Below, piece by piece: positions 22,085 through 33,936 of a DNA stretch of 64,000 bases. Numbering within the stretch: the first letter of the stretch is position 1; the number at the start of each line of letters is the position of its first letter. This DNA comes from Basidiobolus meristosporus CBS 931.73 (lineage: Eukaryota > Basidiobolomycota > Basidiobolomycetes > Basidiobolales > Basidiobolaceae). The stretch is from positions 62,001 through 126,000 of the forward strand of contig MCFE01000063.1 of NCBI GenBank assembly GCA_002104905.1, in the 5' to 3' direction. A program made the position numbers and the translations under genes. The notes below the pieces were generated by a model, which saw nothing but the letters and a program-made list of their open reading frames with translations, had not been told where the DNA came from and did no database searches.

Positions 22085-22432
22085 TGTTGTAAAAATTTGT
22101 ATTTCCACCTAAATATTCACCTAACTTAGTCACTTAGATCATCACCTTCAAATCCTAGAGAATACTGTCCAAAATTCCTTGTCAGGATTTACTTGGAATA
22201 TTTTCACCAAAACACCAGGTATCCAGAACATGAAAATTCTCAAAGTTGTCCAAACAGCCCCAAACTTTGCACACATGCTCTTGGGACCTTTCTTAATCTA
22301 CTTTACATGTTTGCTATGCCCAGACCAGGTAAAAGTATCAATACTACTTTAACATTCAATAAATCATTAAGTGAAAACCACATAATCCACTTATTCTCCA
22401 AATCACTTCCAATATCTCCAAGACTCTTACAA
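22085..22432 (+). repeat. Copia A copy 3, 3' LTR
   Basis: It begins TGTTGTAAAAATTTG and ends ...CTCTTACAA, where the final CA is lost. CG sites of the young copy are TG or CA here (AATCGTATT to ATTTGTATT, GTCGGG to GTCAGG, TACGTG to TACATG). Confidence 0.88.
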
Positions 22433-22615
22433 GAATTATAACCTCTCTGAGTATTCATTGTGGGCTTCCCAACTCCAAGATAGCTGAGTCTTAGTCAATG
22501 TCAATCTTGATGGCTTCATCAATAGTCTGAGGACATTGATTACACTTCCGTACTAGTTCTTTCTATCAACACATCAATTTATTATTCAACTTGATCCAGT
22601 GGATCCATTCTTGAA
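22433..22615 (-). pseudogene. Gypsy D-type gag fragment
   Basis: It is closely similar to 30166-30345 of gypsy D: GGGCTTCCCAACTCCAA, ATAGCTGAGTC, TTGATGGCTTC and CAACTTGATCCAG are shared. It corresponds to the C-terminal half of Gag, upstream of the zinc knuckle. It is inserted or joined between the copia A LTR and X3. Confidence 0.75.
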
Positions 22616-25552
22616 TGGCCATCAGGATCCTGCAACATGTCTGTCACAATATTGGCAGCTTAGAGTTGTTAATCCTCTGCCAAGTCCTACAATTAGATTG
22701 TTAAGCTGTTTTGCTGATCATATTGCAAAATAAAGTTAAAAACTTGACAGTGATTTAGTGGTCTCTTGACAGGAATTGCATGGCAATATTGCAGTTGCAA
22801 TGTGCTCTGCATTTATTTGAGCAGACCTCATCCACCAATACATCCTACTTGCCTTTTTTGTCAAGAAGCTTGATGGTGTTCCAACAGCCTCATTGCAAAT
22901 CTCTATGGCATTGCCATAGCAATACAGTAGCCTACAGCCAGTTCTGTATTATACTACAGTACCAATGTACCAAATAGTATTTCCTTTTCTATTCCCCCTT
23001 GCACCATTCATATTACCACTGTATATTCACCCTTTGTACTTGCTTACCCACTACTACCTTGAGTATTCCACATACAGTTCAAATCAAAAAATTTGGCCTC
23101 CAGCTTACTAACTGTTGCATATTTACACACCTGGGGCAATTGACACCTTTTTATTATGTCAGCTTTATGGCTTTTCAGCATGATACTTGCAAAGTTGCCA
23201 TAGATCTGGTATTGCCAGTAACCTATACAACTAGCCAATTTTTGCTTGTTGCCACCACTTTTGCCATGAATACCTCCTGAAAATTTGCAAACAACTTACT
23301 GGTATTTAGCCCATATGTTCCTTCTCCCTGCAAGACTCTAGTCCTCTTTATAAGTTTATTCTGGCTCTTGTTTATGTGAATTATATATTGAATGGCATTG
23401 AAGCTGGCTTGTGACCAAGCTTCTTAATGCTAAAGGCATAGTTGTTGCCATGTGCACAATTGTCCCCAATATTTCTTTGCTACCCCTGTTTGTCCTCCAT
23501 GTGCCAGCTCATCAGATCCATGACAGACTTGAAGATGTTAGTATTGGCAAGATTGGTATATGATAGTACCTGCAACTAGACTTATCTTCCTATCTCCCCA
23601 CACATCTGCTCCATAGGAAACTCCCAAAAGGTGAAGTAAGGCCCAATAATCTCCACACAACCAGCAAGATGGAGTAGAGAATGAACACAGCGGCAGCAGA
23701 GATCTAAGGATTCAGCTATATGCCTGTAGTATAGCCACTCAAATTCTGTCACAAAATCCTTGCAAAAAGCTGTAGACAAGTCAAGTTGGTATTTGTGATC
23801 TGCTTCTGGATAAATATTCCTTCTCTATCAACTAATAACACCCATAATTTCAATGTATTCTAGGTAGAAATGGCTTAAGAATGCCACCTGAATATATACA
23901 TATCCAGTTCCTACAGTCATTGCATTTGTACTTTTGCATGTGTAAGGATATTAGTTCAAGCCTGTGAGAAGAACTTTGGGTAGTGGTTACTCTATAATAT
24001 CTTGCTAATTCTTTCAAACTTCTCTGGCTTCTCACATTGCTCACTAAAGTTGAGATGCCCCATATTCAATTTGGCTATTAGAATGGTAAAGCTATTTAGA
24101 AGCAAATGCCTTGCTCTTGGTTGAAAGCTTTTTCTCCAACAGATACACTCCATTTGAGATATCTCTGGCTTCCAATTAATTCAACATCTTGGCCAATGGC
24201 TTATAGCTTGCCAACTATGCTGCAATTGTATGCTGACTTCTGCACCTTCACTCTGTAGGAAAATGATGTTCTTAGTGTTGGTGGTTGGATAATAATAATG
24301 TTTGTGAGTTGTAGAGTAAATCCTATGTATCTCTCACAGTTGACAATAATAATCCATTGTGCCCAGAAAAGCCAGTTATCTTGCTGATGGCTGGGGTATC
24401 TCCAATGCAGATTATTAAATGCACTTACATATGATGACCATATAGTAGTATCCTACTGGAAAGCATACAAAACTCATCAAGTAATGGATACAAGTAGCTA
24501 TAAATATTGAATGATGATTTAAGCCCAGACACTAGTTAAACTACCATGCAATTTCTGATCAGATTTCTTAAGATATTCAGCATATTAAGGCAGATGAAAA
24601 TCAGTGGCCAGTAGGAATCCCTGATACAGTGCTTTTTCAATGTAAATCTATCAATTGTCAAGGCAAAGGCATGGTTGTATATACCTTTAAAGTGGCCCTT
24701 GCCTCTTAATTATGTGCAATATCTGCAATCCAATACAATGGAAGTGGTTTAGCTTGATTTATACTGAGTGCAATACCCAATAGCCTCACAATAGTAGAGG
24801 GACTGCCTTAGCTTCTCTAGACAGGGTACTGCTGGAATATATCCCAAGTGTGAGCACTGTTTTTCTCCTATAGTAGAGCACACCTGACTAGTTGGAGACC
24901 TTGCAATGGAATCATTTCTGATGTGAATGCTATGCAGCTGAAAGCACATGTGGTTATCATAACAGTCTCTGGGTCATATGTTGCCAGCTACATGATGGTT
25001 GTCCATTTATACCATGTACATGGTAAGTTGTATCCCAGGATGATTTTGGCAAGAAGTAGTATTAAAATCTCAAGGCTCCCATCACTGATATTAGCAGTAA
25101 CATCTCCCTTCTTGAGCCACAACATCATATCATTCACCATTAGATGGCTTACTGGGCTAACTTGGCTCCATAGAGTATCCTTGGCATATTTTCTACAGGG
25201 CTTTTCTTGTTGCATATTGTGATTTTGCCAGGCTCATGCTGGGTACTGTGGTTAGGGAAGTTAGGGTCAAAATCCATCAGAGAGCATTCTTCTGCAGCTC
25301 TATCACTGTGCATGCCATATTCAGATGGCTGAGATGAGCCTAAAGGCATCACTAACTTACCTGACTCAGTTTGCACAAGGTGAGAAGTACAACTGACACT
25401 ATAGCTATATAAAATGGCCAGCAGCTAGTGTGAGTCCTGTAGTAACTAATAATTGGTCAGATATGACTTGTGTGACAAACACTGGTCATGATCCTTGTAA
25501 TACTCACAATACTATCTCAATGCTTTATAACTGAGAAGCTTGTTGCAATAGC
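22616..25552 (-). mobile_element. X3: CACTA-like transposon, transposase side
   Basis: X subterminal sequence (about 22616-23040) is followed by the minus-strand transposase, decayed, from about 25550 down to about 23040. Recognisable blocks: YLPCTWYKWTTIM-like (about 25010), the CPTSQVCSTIGEKQCSHLGYIPAVPCL zinc-ribbon-like block (about 24850), AISKITGFSGHN-like (about 24375), and CVEIIGPYFTFWEFPMEQM (about 23630). The extreme left terminus is missing. The element continues after the solo LTR at 25922. Confidence 0.75.
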
Positions 25553-25921
25553 TGTTGAAATATTGGACTATTTGATATCATTCAGCTGCTAAAAATTTAC
25601 TAACAATTCTAGACTAGTCTTGGTCACTGTAGGACTTGTTTGCAGCCCCAACTCTGCCAGTTTCTTCACATCAATGATCCTATGATTACTCCCCTATAGC
25701 GAAGATCAAGTTGGCCCTTTTTACTAAACATTATGTACTAACCCTGAAACTGTTACAGTATGCTCCTGAATGTTAAGAAACTCCCCTTACTTAGTGTTAC
25801 AGCTGTATTACTTCTACAAAGGTATAAATACTGATCCTCATTATGAATAAACAACAGCTCAACTATTATCATCATATCTTGATAAGCTCCTTATATCCAA
25901 ATCACTTCTTAAAATGCAACA
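25553..25921 (+). repeat. Solo LTR of copia B
   Basis: 369 bp, TGTTGAAAT...ATGCAACA, with a perfect 5-bp target duplication ATAGC (25548-25552 and 25922-25926). The interrupted X sequence reads straight through when it is removed (CTTGTTGCAATAGC + CACATGGTC). It contains TATAAATA at 25823 and a GAATAAAC signal at about 25846. A solo LTR arises by recombination between the two LTRs of an inserted element. Related fragments are at 19136 and 40171. Confidence 0.9.
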
Positions 25922-26210
25922 ATAGCCACATGGTCTATTCTCTTCTCTATAGCGTTGAATCAAAGTAGTGCTCTCTAAGGGGCAAATAACTTGACACTCA
26001 AAAACATAGCACTATTATATCACTTTTTTGACAATACTCATGTGAGTGCAAGAAAGTGATTTATCTGAGACATTGCCCCTACAAAAGTGTATGATACTTT
26101 GCTAACCTGTCATAGTAGTCATTATAAATACAGTTGTATCTCCACATTCACACATATATATCATTACTTCCCCTTAGGTTTGTATAACTGCTATATGTAT
26201 GTCACTCCAA
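25922..26210. mobile_element. X3: transposase start and intergenic region
   Basis: It continues X3 with the codons for the N-terminal finger (GCCACATGGTC...) and the spacer between the two divergent X genes (block CATTATAAATACAGTTGTATC). The spacer is cut near the second gene's start by the LTR C fragment. Confidence 0.65.
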
Positions 26211-26276
26211 CATAGCATTCTTTCCCAAGCTTGTTCTTGTATATGCAAAGATACTTCTCTGTCTTTGTAACTATTG
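26211..26276 (+). repeat. LTR C fragment (inverted part, 5' piece)
   Basis: CCCAAGCTTGTTCTTGTATATGCAAAGATACTTCTCTGTCTTTG matches the LTR C downstream portion in plus orientation. It continues at 31174 after gypsy D, with ATTG repeated at both junctions. Confidence 0.75.
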
Positions 26277-26645
26277 TGTTACAAGTCTTGGTATAAGAGA
26301 TGTAGAGGAATAGGGAGCTTAACTAGTATTATATTCACTAAAACTTGAACTGATCTTTATTGAGTTTCCAGCAGCTCCTTATATACATTGTGCCAGATCA
26401 ATTGCTGACTGATTGTATTTCCTAATCTAGGCTGCAGCTGATGACTCATTTGATTGCATCATCATCACCCAATAAGATCCTACTTAGTATATTTATATCT
26501 GTCTGACAAGGATCTACTGATTCATTTGCTGACTAATGCTACTCATTTGATAGATAATACTGATATACCAATAAGCTAAACATATCACTAATTAATATGA
26601 CTAAAAAGTGATCTAACTTAAACATTCAAGCAGCAGATCATAACA
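26277..26645 (-). repeat. Gypsy D 3' LTR
   Basis: 369 bp. On the minus strand it contains TATAAGGAG and an AATAAAG-type signal. The partner LTR lacks about 90 bp of it. Confidence 0.88.
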
Positions 26646-26655
26646 TTCTCTGCTA

Positions 26656-29600
26656 CTAAAGTTGAGAGGGTTCTCCTGAATCCCTTTTCTTGTGATACCA
26701 ATATCTTGACGGTTTAGTATTATCAGCAAGTCTTGCAAGCATGAGTCTATCTCTATGAGCTAATTCATCATAGATATTCCCTTGTTTGTCCACTAGTTGG
26801 GAGTTGCATATGGACATTCTCTGATGTTCTCCAAAGGTCTTGTCCATTGTGGCTCAAACTTCTTCCAAGTATTATTTCTCAGCAATACAAAGTTCCCAAC
26901 TGTCAATGATCCTGGTGATATAGTCTAATCAAATCTCTGCTTCATCTTTCTACACTTCAAGATACTTTGGCCAGTACCTCTTGACATTTTTGTTCCAGCA
27001 GCTGGTGTCTACTTGGCTCAATGAGCTCATCATCTAAGGTGTACTAAGTCCTTGCAGATATTGCCTTGTTTGTCCACTGGTTGGTAAGTTGCAAATAGAC
27101 ATTTTCTGATGATCTTAAATGGTCCTGTCCATTGTGGCTCAAACTTCTTCCAAGTGTTATTTCTTAGCAATACAAAGTTTCTGACTGTCAATGCTTCTGG
27201 TGCTGTAGTCTTATCAAATCTCTGCTTCATCTTTTCTGCACTTTGAGTTACTTTGGTCTGTGCCTCTTGATGTCTATGTTCCAGTTGCTGGCATCTACTT
27301 GGCTGACTAAGTTCTTCTTCTAAGGTGTCAGTAAGCTTTGGTTGTGTGAGATCTCCTGGAATCCTTGGTTCACATCCATACACTAAGTAAAATGGAAAAT
27401 GTTGGGTGGTGTTGTGTACTCTGATTCTACATGCAAAGAGTGCTTGGTCTATACACTCATCCCATCTACTGACAACTCCATTTGCATACTTGGTCAGCAT
27501 TTTTCCAAATAATCCATTAAACCATTCAGTGACTCCATTAGTTCTGGAGTGATATGCCAGGTTTTCAAGTGTTTATTTGGCTGCATTTCCAGGTAAGCTT
27601 CTGATGTCTTTACCATAAAGTTGGCACCTCTGTTGGATAGAATCTCTGCAAGGCATCCAAGCTTCATTCAGATCTCATGGTAGATGAAATTTGCAACTAC
27701 TTGTTCACTGGCTATAGGTACAGCTTTGGCCACTGGCCATTTAATGGCATGGTCAATTATTATTAGGATGCAATGGTTGCATTTCCTGGTAGTTGGCAGT
27801 CTTCCAATAAAGTTGATTCCCCATCTTTCAAATGGTATACAGGCCCCAAGGGAAAGAGTTCAGCAATTCCCTGTAGTTGGCCTTGGTTGATTTGACAATT
27901 TGGGCATGTTTTCACTAGCTTCTCATTGTCATGTTTCATTCTGGGCTGCCATGCTCTGGCTTTCACAAGGCTGTAGGTTCCTTCAATTCCAAGATGTCCA
28001 TATCTATTGTGTAGCTTATGTATTAAATCCATGCAAGCAACATAAGGGCAATAGGCAATGGGACTTTCATCAACAATTTGGCAGAGTGTTTCATCCTGTA
28101 CTACAAATTTGCTGGCTTCAACCTGGATTATCTTCTTAATATCTTGATCCACCTCATTAGGAATGGCTTGGTCCTCCAAGTACTTTAGTAATAGGCTAGG
28201 CCAATCTGATTCATGCACCAAGTTGAGTTGTGCAACTTGTTCTAATCTTGATAATGCGTCAGTAACTGTGTTGTTTTTTCTAGGGCAGAAGACAATTTCT
28301 AAATCAGATTGCTGAATGTATTCACTCTATCTTGTCATTCTTCTAGAGAGTACCCTCTGAGTAATATATACCTGAGGGAGGCATGATCAGTCTTGACAGG
28401 GCATTTGACTCCTTCAATATAGCATTTCCATGTCTTCACACAGTGTATTATAGCAAGCATCTCCTTCTCATGCGCTAGATAGTTTTGTTCCGCTGAGTTT
28501 AGTTTCTTGAATTCAAAGGCAACAGGATAGTCCTTTCCCTTGTGTTGTTAGCTCAACACTCCACCAATTGCATAATCCAAAGCATCTGTGCACCAAGTAA
28601 GCTCTTTGCTTAAGTCAGGTATTCTTATGCTTAGTAGCTTAGCAAGTTCATTCTTGAGCATCTGGAAGGCAGTCCCTTGAAGAAATCACACTTCAGTAGC
28701 TTGCCATAAAGCTTGTTCTCTCGTAGCTTCCTCAAGATATTTAGAATGTGCACCAAGTGATCCTCTTCTTTCTTACTGTATATCAAAATATCATCTAGGA
28801 AGATTATCACAAACTTGTCTAAGTACTCCTGGAAGACAGTCTGCATCAAGGTCATGAATGTTGCAGGGGCATTGGTGAGGCCAAAACTCATGACTACAAA
28901 CTTGTAATGTCCCTATCTGGTTCTGAATGCTGTCTTAGGAGTGTCTTCAGGCTTCACCCTAATCTGGTTGTATCCTGGCATGAGGTCAATCTTGCTGAAA
29001 ATAGTGGCGCCATTGAGTTGGTCCAAGAGCTGATCAATCCACTGTATGGAGTACTTATTCTTCACAGTAACTGAGTTCAGGGCTCTGTATTCAATGCACC
29101 TCCCAAGTGCTCCATCCTTCTTTTTCACAAAAAGTACTGGTGCTCCCCAAGGTGACTTACTGGGTCTAATATATCCTTGCTCCAATTGCTGGTCTGTTTG
29201 TCTCCTCATCTCTTCCAACTCCAATGGTCTCATTCTGTTAGGTGTTTTACTCACTGGAGGGCTATCTCCTGCTGCAATGGCATTATCCACATCTCTGACT
29301 GGTGGTAGGCTTACAAGCTCATCTGGGAATACGTCTGAATATTTCTTCAAAAGAGTCTGGACCTAGTGGGGTACTTGAGTAGAGGAATCCTCCTGTAATA
29401 CTGCCATGAGGAACATCTGGGTTCCTATTCATAGTGCTCTACAGAACTTTGTCTTGCTAAGATCACTTGTTTCACACACATTGGAATTGGACAAGTTAAA
29501 ATCCAAACTGGCAGGTAAGAGCTCATGGGTCTTGTTGTCCTTCTGGATCTGTGTAGCATGGGTTCCCCAGTTGAATGATGGATTACAACAAAATAGCCAG

Positions 29601-30743
29601 GTGTTCCCAAGTACAAGGTCAAACTTGCAGTTCCCAAATATTTAGGCTTGTAGATCTTCTTCATAGTCATTGATCTTCATACTTACTGGTTGAGTAATAT
29701 GGTTGATTATGTGAGAGCTCCCATCAGTTGTTGAGACTGAAGATGATTTGGTGAATTCCAAGTTGATTCCAGCTTTCAAAGCAAGTAGCTCTGACATGTA
29801 CTCATGCAATGCTCCTGAGTCAATCATGATCTTGGCAGGTACTCCAATGATTACTCCATTCAAGTATAATAGCTTTCCTGAGTTTGAGGTCAGCTGGGAT
29901 AGGTATTTTTCTGTCATATTGAAGGTGAGTTCTGAGTCTTCTTCAGGTTCATCCTCTATGTTACTATGCTCCAGGGCCTCAATATGGTTAAAGGTTCTTG
30001 ATGGCTGGTGTCCATTTCTTTACTGAGACAGTACTTTGCAATATGTCTTTGCTGGTGGCAATTGAAGCAAAGTCCTTTCTTCTTACATTCTTCTGAGGTA
30101 GGGTTCTTCTGCATAGCATCCATTTCCATTTGTACTGCTTCTGATTGTCTTTTTTCATGGTGATTGTAGCCTCTCAGATTAGTCATTATGGGCTTCCCAA
30201 CTCCAAATATAGCTGAGTCATAGTCAATGGCAATTTTGATGGCTTCTTCAGTAGTCTAAGGTCTTTGATAATTCACTTCCGTAAAAGTTCTTTCTTTCAA
30301 CCCATCAATAAAGTATTCAACTTGATCCAGAGGCTCCATACTTTCAATTTGCCCCAGTAGACATCTATATTCATAGATGTATTCTTGGACCATTCTTTTT
30401 TGTCTGAGTGTCTTCAACTTTCTTCTTAGCAGTGTCTGTTGGTGTGGGGGCTCAAAGGCATCCTGAATTTCCAAAACAAACTTGTTCCAGGTAGAGATTG
30501 TAGAGCATCCTGTTGTGGTGGCTGACCTGATTTTGTTGTGGTACCACTGTAAAGCTGCATCTGCCAGGAAAGAAGCTGCATATTGTAACTTGCTTTGTGG
30601 AGCAATTCCCTTAGCCTTAAAGCTTCTTCAATTAGGTAGAGCCCAGTTCCCAGGTTTTCATTGACTCTAACATGGTACCATTTGACTTTCACACTAAAGA
30701 TGCTCTTGATAGGGTTTTGCTGGCTTTGGGCCATGGTAGTCAT
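26656..30743 (-). pseudogene. Gypsy D gag-pol, inactivated
   Basis: Minus strand. Gag with ALQWYHNKIRS (about 30540) and IQDAFEPPHQQ (about 30450); CCHC knuckle CFNCHQQRHIAKYC (about 30050); protease MIDSGALHEYMSE (about 29830); RT with [44 protein letters not shown] and catalytic FLDD (29350-28640); RNase H (about 28600-28250, several stops); integrase finger H...H...CPNCQ (28090-27890); integrase C-terminal region RVHNTTQHFPFYLVYGCEPR and NNTWKKFEPQWTGPFKII (27500-27060). At least six frame breaks are present. The segment coding for the integrase C-terminal region is partly duplicated in tandem. Confidence 0.9.
26770..27337 (-). repeat. 284-bp tandem duplication in gypsy D integrase tail
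   Basis: Two adjacent units, about 26770-27053 and 27054-27337, share GATATT(C/G)CCTTGTTTGTCC, TTGTCCATTGTGGCTC and AACTTCTTCCAAGT in the same order. The period of 284 is not a multiple of three. The units have diverged, so the duplication is not recent. Confidence 0.85.
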
Positions 30744-30876
30744 TCCTTATTGCTGCTGGCTAAGGATCTGGAGTAACTGTTGCTGCTGGGCTAGGATTTA
30801 TTGCATATCATTCTTCCATTCTTAATTCTTGGACATCTTGAGGGAGGCTTCTTTTTTCTTCAGGAGGGATATTTCT

Positions 30877-30893
30877 GGTTATTGCTGCTGCCA
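30877..30893 (-). promoter_or_regulatory. Gypsy D primer-binding site
   Basis: One base inside the 5' LTR, the minus strand reads TGGCAGCAGCAATAACC. The leading TGG is what a site complementary to a tRNA 3' CCA end would show. The tRNA is not identified. Confidence 0.55.
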
Positions 30894-30894
30894 A

Positions 30895-31173
30895 TGTTAC
30901 AAGTCTTGATATGCATTCTGCCAGATCAATTGCTGACTAATTGTATTTCCTAATGTAGGCTATGGATGATGACTCATTTGATTGCATCATCATCACCCAA
31001 TAAGATCCTATCTAATATACTTTTATCTGTCTAATAAGGATCTGCTAATTCATTTGCTGACAAATGCTACTGATTTGATAGATAATACTGATGTACTAAT
31101 AAGCTAAGCATATAACTATTTGATATGACTAAAAACTAATCTAACTTAAACATTCAAGTGGCAGATCATAACA
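30895..31173 (-). repeat. Gypsy D 5' LTR with internal deletion
   Basis: 279 bp. It matches the 3' LTR but lacks about 90 bp near the TATA region (TCTTGATATGCATTCTGCC replaces a longer stretch). Confidence 0.88.
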
Positions 31174-31546
31174 ATTGAACACAGCTGTGTTCTTATCAAG
31201 TTTGCACTGGTGAAGTTTACAGTTATTTTGACCTTGAAGGCTTTAGTACACTGTCATCTCCAAGGATGCTGAGGCAAGCACAAACTTCTGTCAATATGCC
31301 AACTAAGTTGGGGGTTATAGCCAGCATATACTTTTGTTAAGACACCAACTAAGTCAGGGACTGTAGCTGAATAGTTCTCCCTTGACAAGCTTGTAGCTTT
31401 ATTCCCCTTCACATTAGAATAGAGACAGATCCCAAGTATTCCTAGCAAGCTTTCTCCAGAGGTTATTGCACCCAGTGAACACTACACACATAAAGCACTT
31501 GAGAAGTGTTGGATGTATACCTCCCTTGGACTTATAAACCACCGTA
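31174..31546 (+). repeat. LTR C downstream portion, plus orientation
   Basis: It continues the LTR C piece from 26276 (ATTGAACACAGCTGTGTTCTTATCAAG ... GGACTTATAAACCACC). It is the R/U5 side of LTR C, reading in the opposite direction to the adjoining 31547-32158 piece. Confidence 0.8.
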
Positions 31547-32158
31547 GTGCAGTTTCCTGGAAGTACCCTGTAGTCTGGGATTGGAAGTTCTGGTAGTACT
31601 AGGTAGCAATGATCACACTAGTCAGCAAGTTGGTATATTGGTAAAAGTGGTGATGATTTATTGTTGAAAGATTGCCTCCCTTATATACATTTCTTACTGG
31701 CTAAGTGATTAATAATCATGGTGCTCCAGAATGTTCCAGAGATCAATAGATATCTTAAAAACATCAGAATGAGCTAAGAGTTTTCTAAGTAGGTGCTGCA
31801 AGGTTTAAGAGGCACAGCACATTAGACCAGTCAGAGATTAGTATTCTTAAGCCTGTGTAATGTAGGGATGTCAGATATGGATGGAAACTGGTTGGGAAGG
31901 TGAGAGAGCTTGATCAAATGTCACAGATCCTGGCATGGGTACCTGCCTAATATAGAAGCACTTAAATCTGATAATCTTACATAAGTTGAGGGATAACTTA
32001 CACTCTAAATAAGTGGGCATCATAGTCAGATGGCTCAAGGGATAGTACTAATTGGATAAGACAAATAGGATGAAGTAATAAGTTAGGTAGTAGAAGAATA
32101 GGGAAGTAAACAATATGGGAATGGGTGCATCTGTCAGTAGGTGTCTCTGTGACCCCAC
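31547..32158 (-). repeat. LTR C upstream portion, minus orientation
   Basis: It matches 50310-50930 of the solo LTR C in the same orientation, including GATGATTTATTGTTG, CTCCCTTATATAC and GTCTCTGTGACCCCACTACA at the terminus. It abuts X sequence CCGCCAAAAAATAAAG at 32159, the start of the second X gene. Confidence 0.82.
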
Positions 32159-33375
32159 TACACCGCCAAAAAATAAAGCCAAGTTGTCTGGTTGCCAACC
32201 AAACCCCACTGTTGACAGCAGCAGAAGAACAGTTTGACAACATCTTGCCTTGAAATTCAGTGCAACAAGCAGGGCTGCATCCATAAAAGGCCTTGTTGGC
32301 AGTGTATCCACTAAATATATTAGTGCAGACTCCTCAGTCTCTCAGTCCAGTAGGTAATTGAGAGTATTTGCATTGCTGGAAGCTGATCATAATTCTCAGG
32401 CAGTTGAAAATGTAGCAAAAGCAATACCTTTGGTTGACTATCAGCAAGTAGCCATCATAACATCAATACCACCCATATTAGCAGGTAGGTTGTCAGGCCA
32501 TATTAAAGCATGATTATGCAACTAGGTGCAGTTGCTGATAGGATAGATACAATGGCCCAGAGGAATCAGGAAATAGTCCCAAGGCAGAACAAGCAGTTAA
32601 TACCAAGAGAGCAACTAATATTCCAGATAGAGAACATGTTATCTTTGCTGCAGATGAGGTCCTCAAGTAGCTTAATATCTGAGCCAAAAATTAAGCAACT
32701 TCCAAATCTGGTAGCATAGGAACACTGTACATTCTTGGAATCACAACAACAGTGCTCAAAGATAAAGCCCACAAAAAACCTATCACAATGTGGGAGGGAG
32801 TGACTGTGTTGCTTGAACCAAAGCCTAAAAGTCACAAGATATTGAAGATCTGTGAGGCTGTTGAGTGAAATGATACAGACTAGGCTAATATTCAAGAAGC
32901 TGTTAGAGTTCTAGCACTGCATAACCTTGGGGTCAACATACTATGGGACCATCAGGAACTCAAGGCCAAGCAGAATGCTTGTGACCTGTTCCATAAGCAT
33001 TATACTGGCTTTTATTAAACAGTGAATTTAATGGAGTTACTTGTTGAGTGTGGGATTGGGCTTAATGTTAGAGCTGATTATAAGGACTTGCATAAGTAAT
33101 ACAATAGGTTATTGAGGTATAACTCAAATTTTGACAGAAATTTATCAATTTGTATGCGTGAAAAGTAGGAGAATCGATTGAATAAGGATTCAAGAAGTGT
33201 GAAAAAGAGGCAATAGGCAACCAATATACCCAAATGTAGGAGGCATTTGAGTGCATGGGAGCATAAAGTGAGAGAATTGGCAGGGGGCAAGTTAAATACC
33301 ACTTATGTAATGTTGTTATCAAGGATTTTGACCAAATTATTTGTGAAATCTTGAGTGCAATTACTTCTCCTGCAG
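32159..33375 (+). pseudogene. X3 second gene (ORF2), decayed
   Basis: It starts within codon 2 of the X ORF2 (CCGCCAAAAAATAAAGCC; the ATG is lost to the LTR C insertion). It carries the serine-rich GCQPNP, DSSRRTV and SVSQSSR-like start, then QLGAVADRIDTMAQRNQEIVPRQNKQ (about 32518) and the C-terminal LLVECGIGLNVRADYKDLH block (about 33035). Several stops. Function unknown; see the ORF2 entry at 44471. Confidence 0.7.
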
Positions 33376-33534
33376 ATGTTCTTGGGACCTTCCTTAGCCT
33401 ATTTTACATGTTTGCTCTGCCAAGACCATATAAACGTATAAAACTACTTTTATATTCAATAAACCATTAAGTCAAAACCACAAAATCTATTTGTTCTACA
33501 AATCACTTCCAATATCTTCAAGACCCTTACAACA
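33376..33534 (+). repeat. Copia A LTR, 3' part only
   Basis: It matches the copia A LTR from ATGTTCTTGGGACC to CTTACAACA. The 5' half is missing. It separates two X right-end segments with overlapping content (about 33040-33375 and 33535-33936), so it marks a junction rather than a simple insertion. Confidence 0.85.
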
Positions 33535-33936
33535 AGTGTTGGGTTTTGAGACTTAGAAGGTCAGCATAATTTGAAATTGGTTGTATCTAAAGATTGCAAG
33601 GAAATAAACCAATTTTTCTGCATGAAAAGTTAGTGCAATGTTTGAGTCAGGAATTAAGGCATGCAAAAAAAAGGCAATAGCCAATCAATGTACATAAACA
33701 TAGGAGGTACTTGAGTGTACTTGAACACAAAGTGAGAGAATTGGCCAAGAACCATTCAACAGCCACATAAATATATTGTGATGAAAACTTCTAACAAAGT
33801 TTTTGTAGAATTTGTGGCAATATACTTTTTAAATGGCATTTGTATATTGTCCAAACAGCATGAATACCTCTTAGTCACAGGATTTAAACTTTATGATAGC
33901 CTTTTGATGAAATAATCACAATTATTTTTCATAGGA
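33535..33936 (+). mobile_element. X right-end fragment with terminus
   Basis: X 3' end sequence: GGCAATAGCCAATCAATG, TTTGTAGAATTTG, GATAGCCTTTTGATGAAATAATC and the terminus TTTTTCATAGGA. The next base resumes copia A2 gag. Confidence 0.75.

Larger units (their letters stand above)
19447..22432 (+). mobile_element. Copia A copy 3, 5'-truncated
   Basis: It begins within the pre-integrase zinc finger (NLEHCEACIYGKQARQP) and runs through integrase, RT and RNase H to a 3' LTR. It lacks LTR, gag and protease. Stops include one in the integrase (CATGATTAAAAA near 19913) and one in RNase H (TGTTAAAAAACG near 21818). The RT site deleted in copies 1 and 2 is intact here (GCCAAGTTT near 20770). Confidence 0.92.
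26277..31173 (-). mobile_element. Gypsy D, full-length degenerate Ty3/gypsy retrotransposon
   Basis: 4.9 kb between LTRs 26277-26645 and 30895-31173 (TGTTACAAG...ATAACA). Flanking ATTG at 26273-26276 and 31174-31177 is a 4-bp duplication, and the LTR C host sequence is continuous across it (...AACTATTG / ATTGAACACAGCTG...). The order Gag, CCHC, protease, RT, RNase H, integrase is the gypsy order. No chromodomain is seen. All domains are broken. Confidence 0.93.

Noticed and set aside
26656-27060. Chromodomain at the gypsy D integrase C-terminus
   Set aside because: The open codons repeat the integrase tail (DKQGNIYDELAHRD) because of a tandem duplication; no chromodomain-like aromatic cage sequence is seen.
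6026-33936. Treating 6026-33936 as one X element with a clean target duplication
   Set aside because: The A2 gag codons break at adjacent positions, but the flanks (GTTG and GATA) do not match, and there are at least two X transposase copies in between, so a single insertion is not shown.
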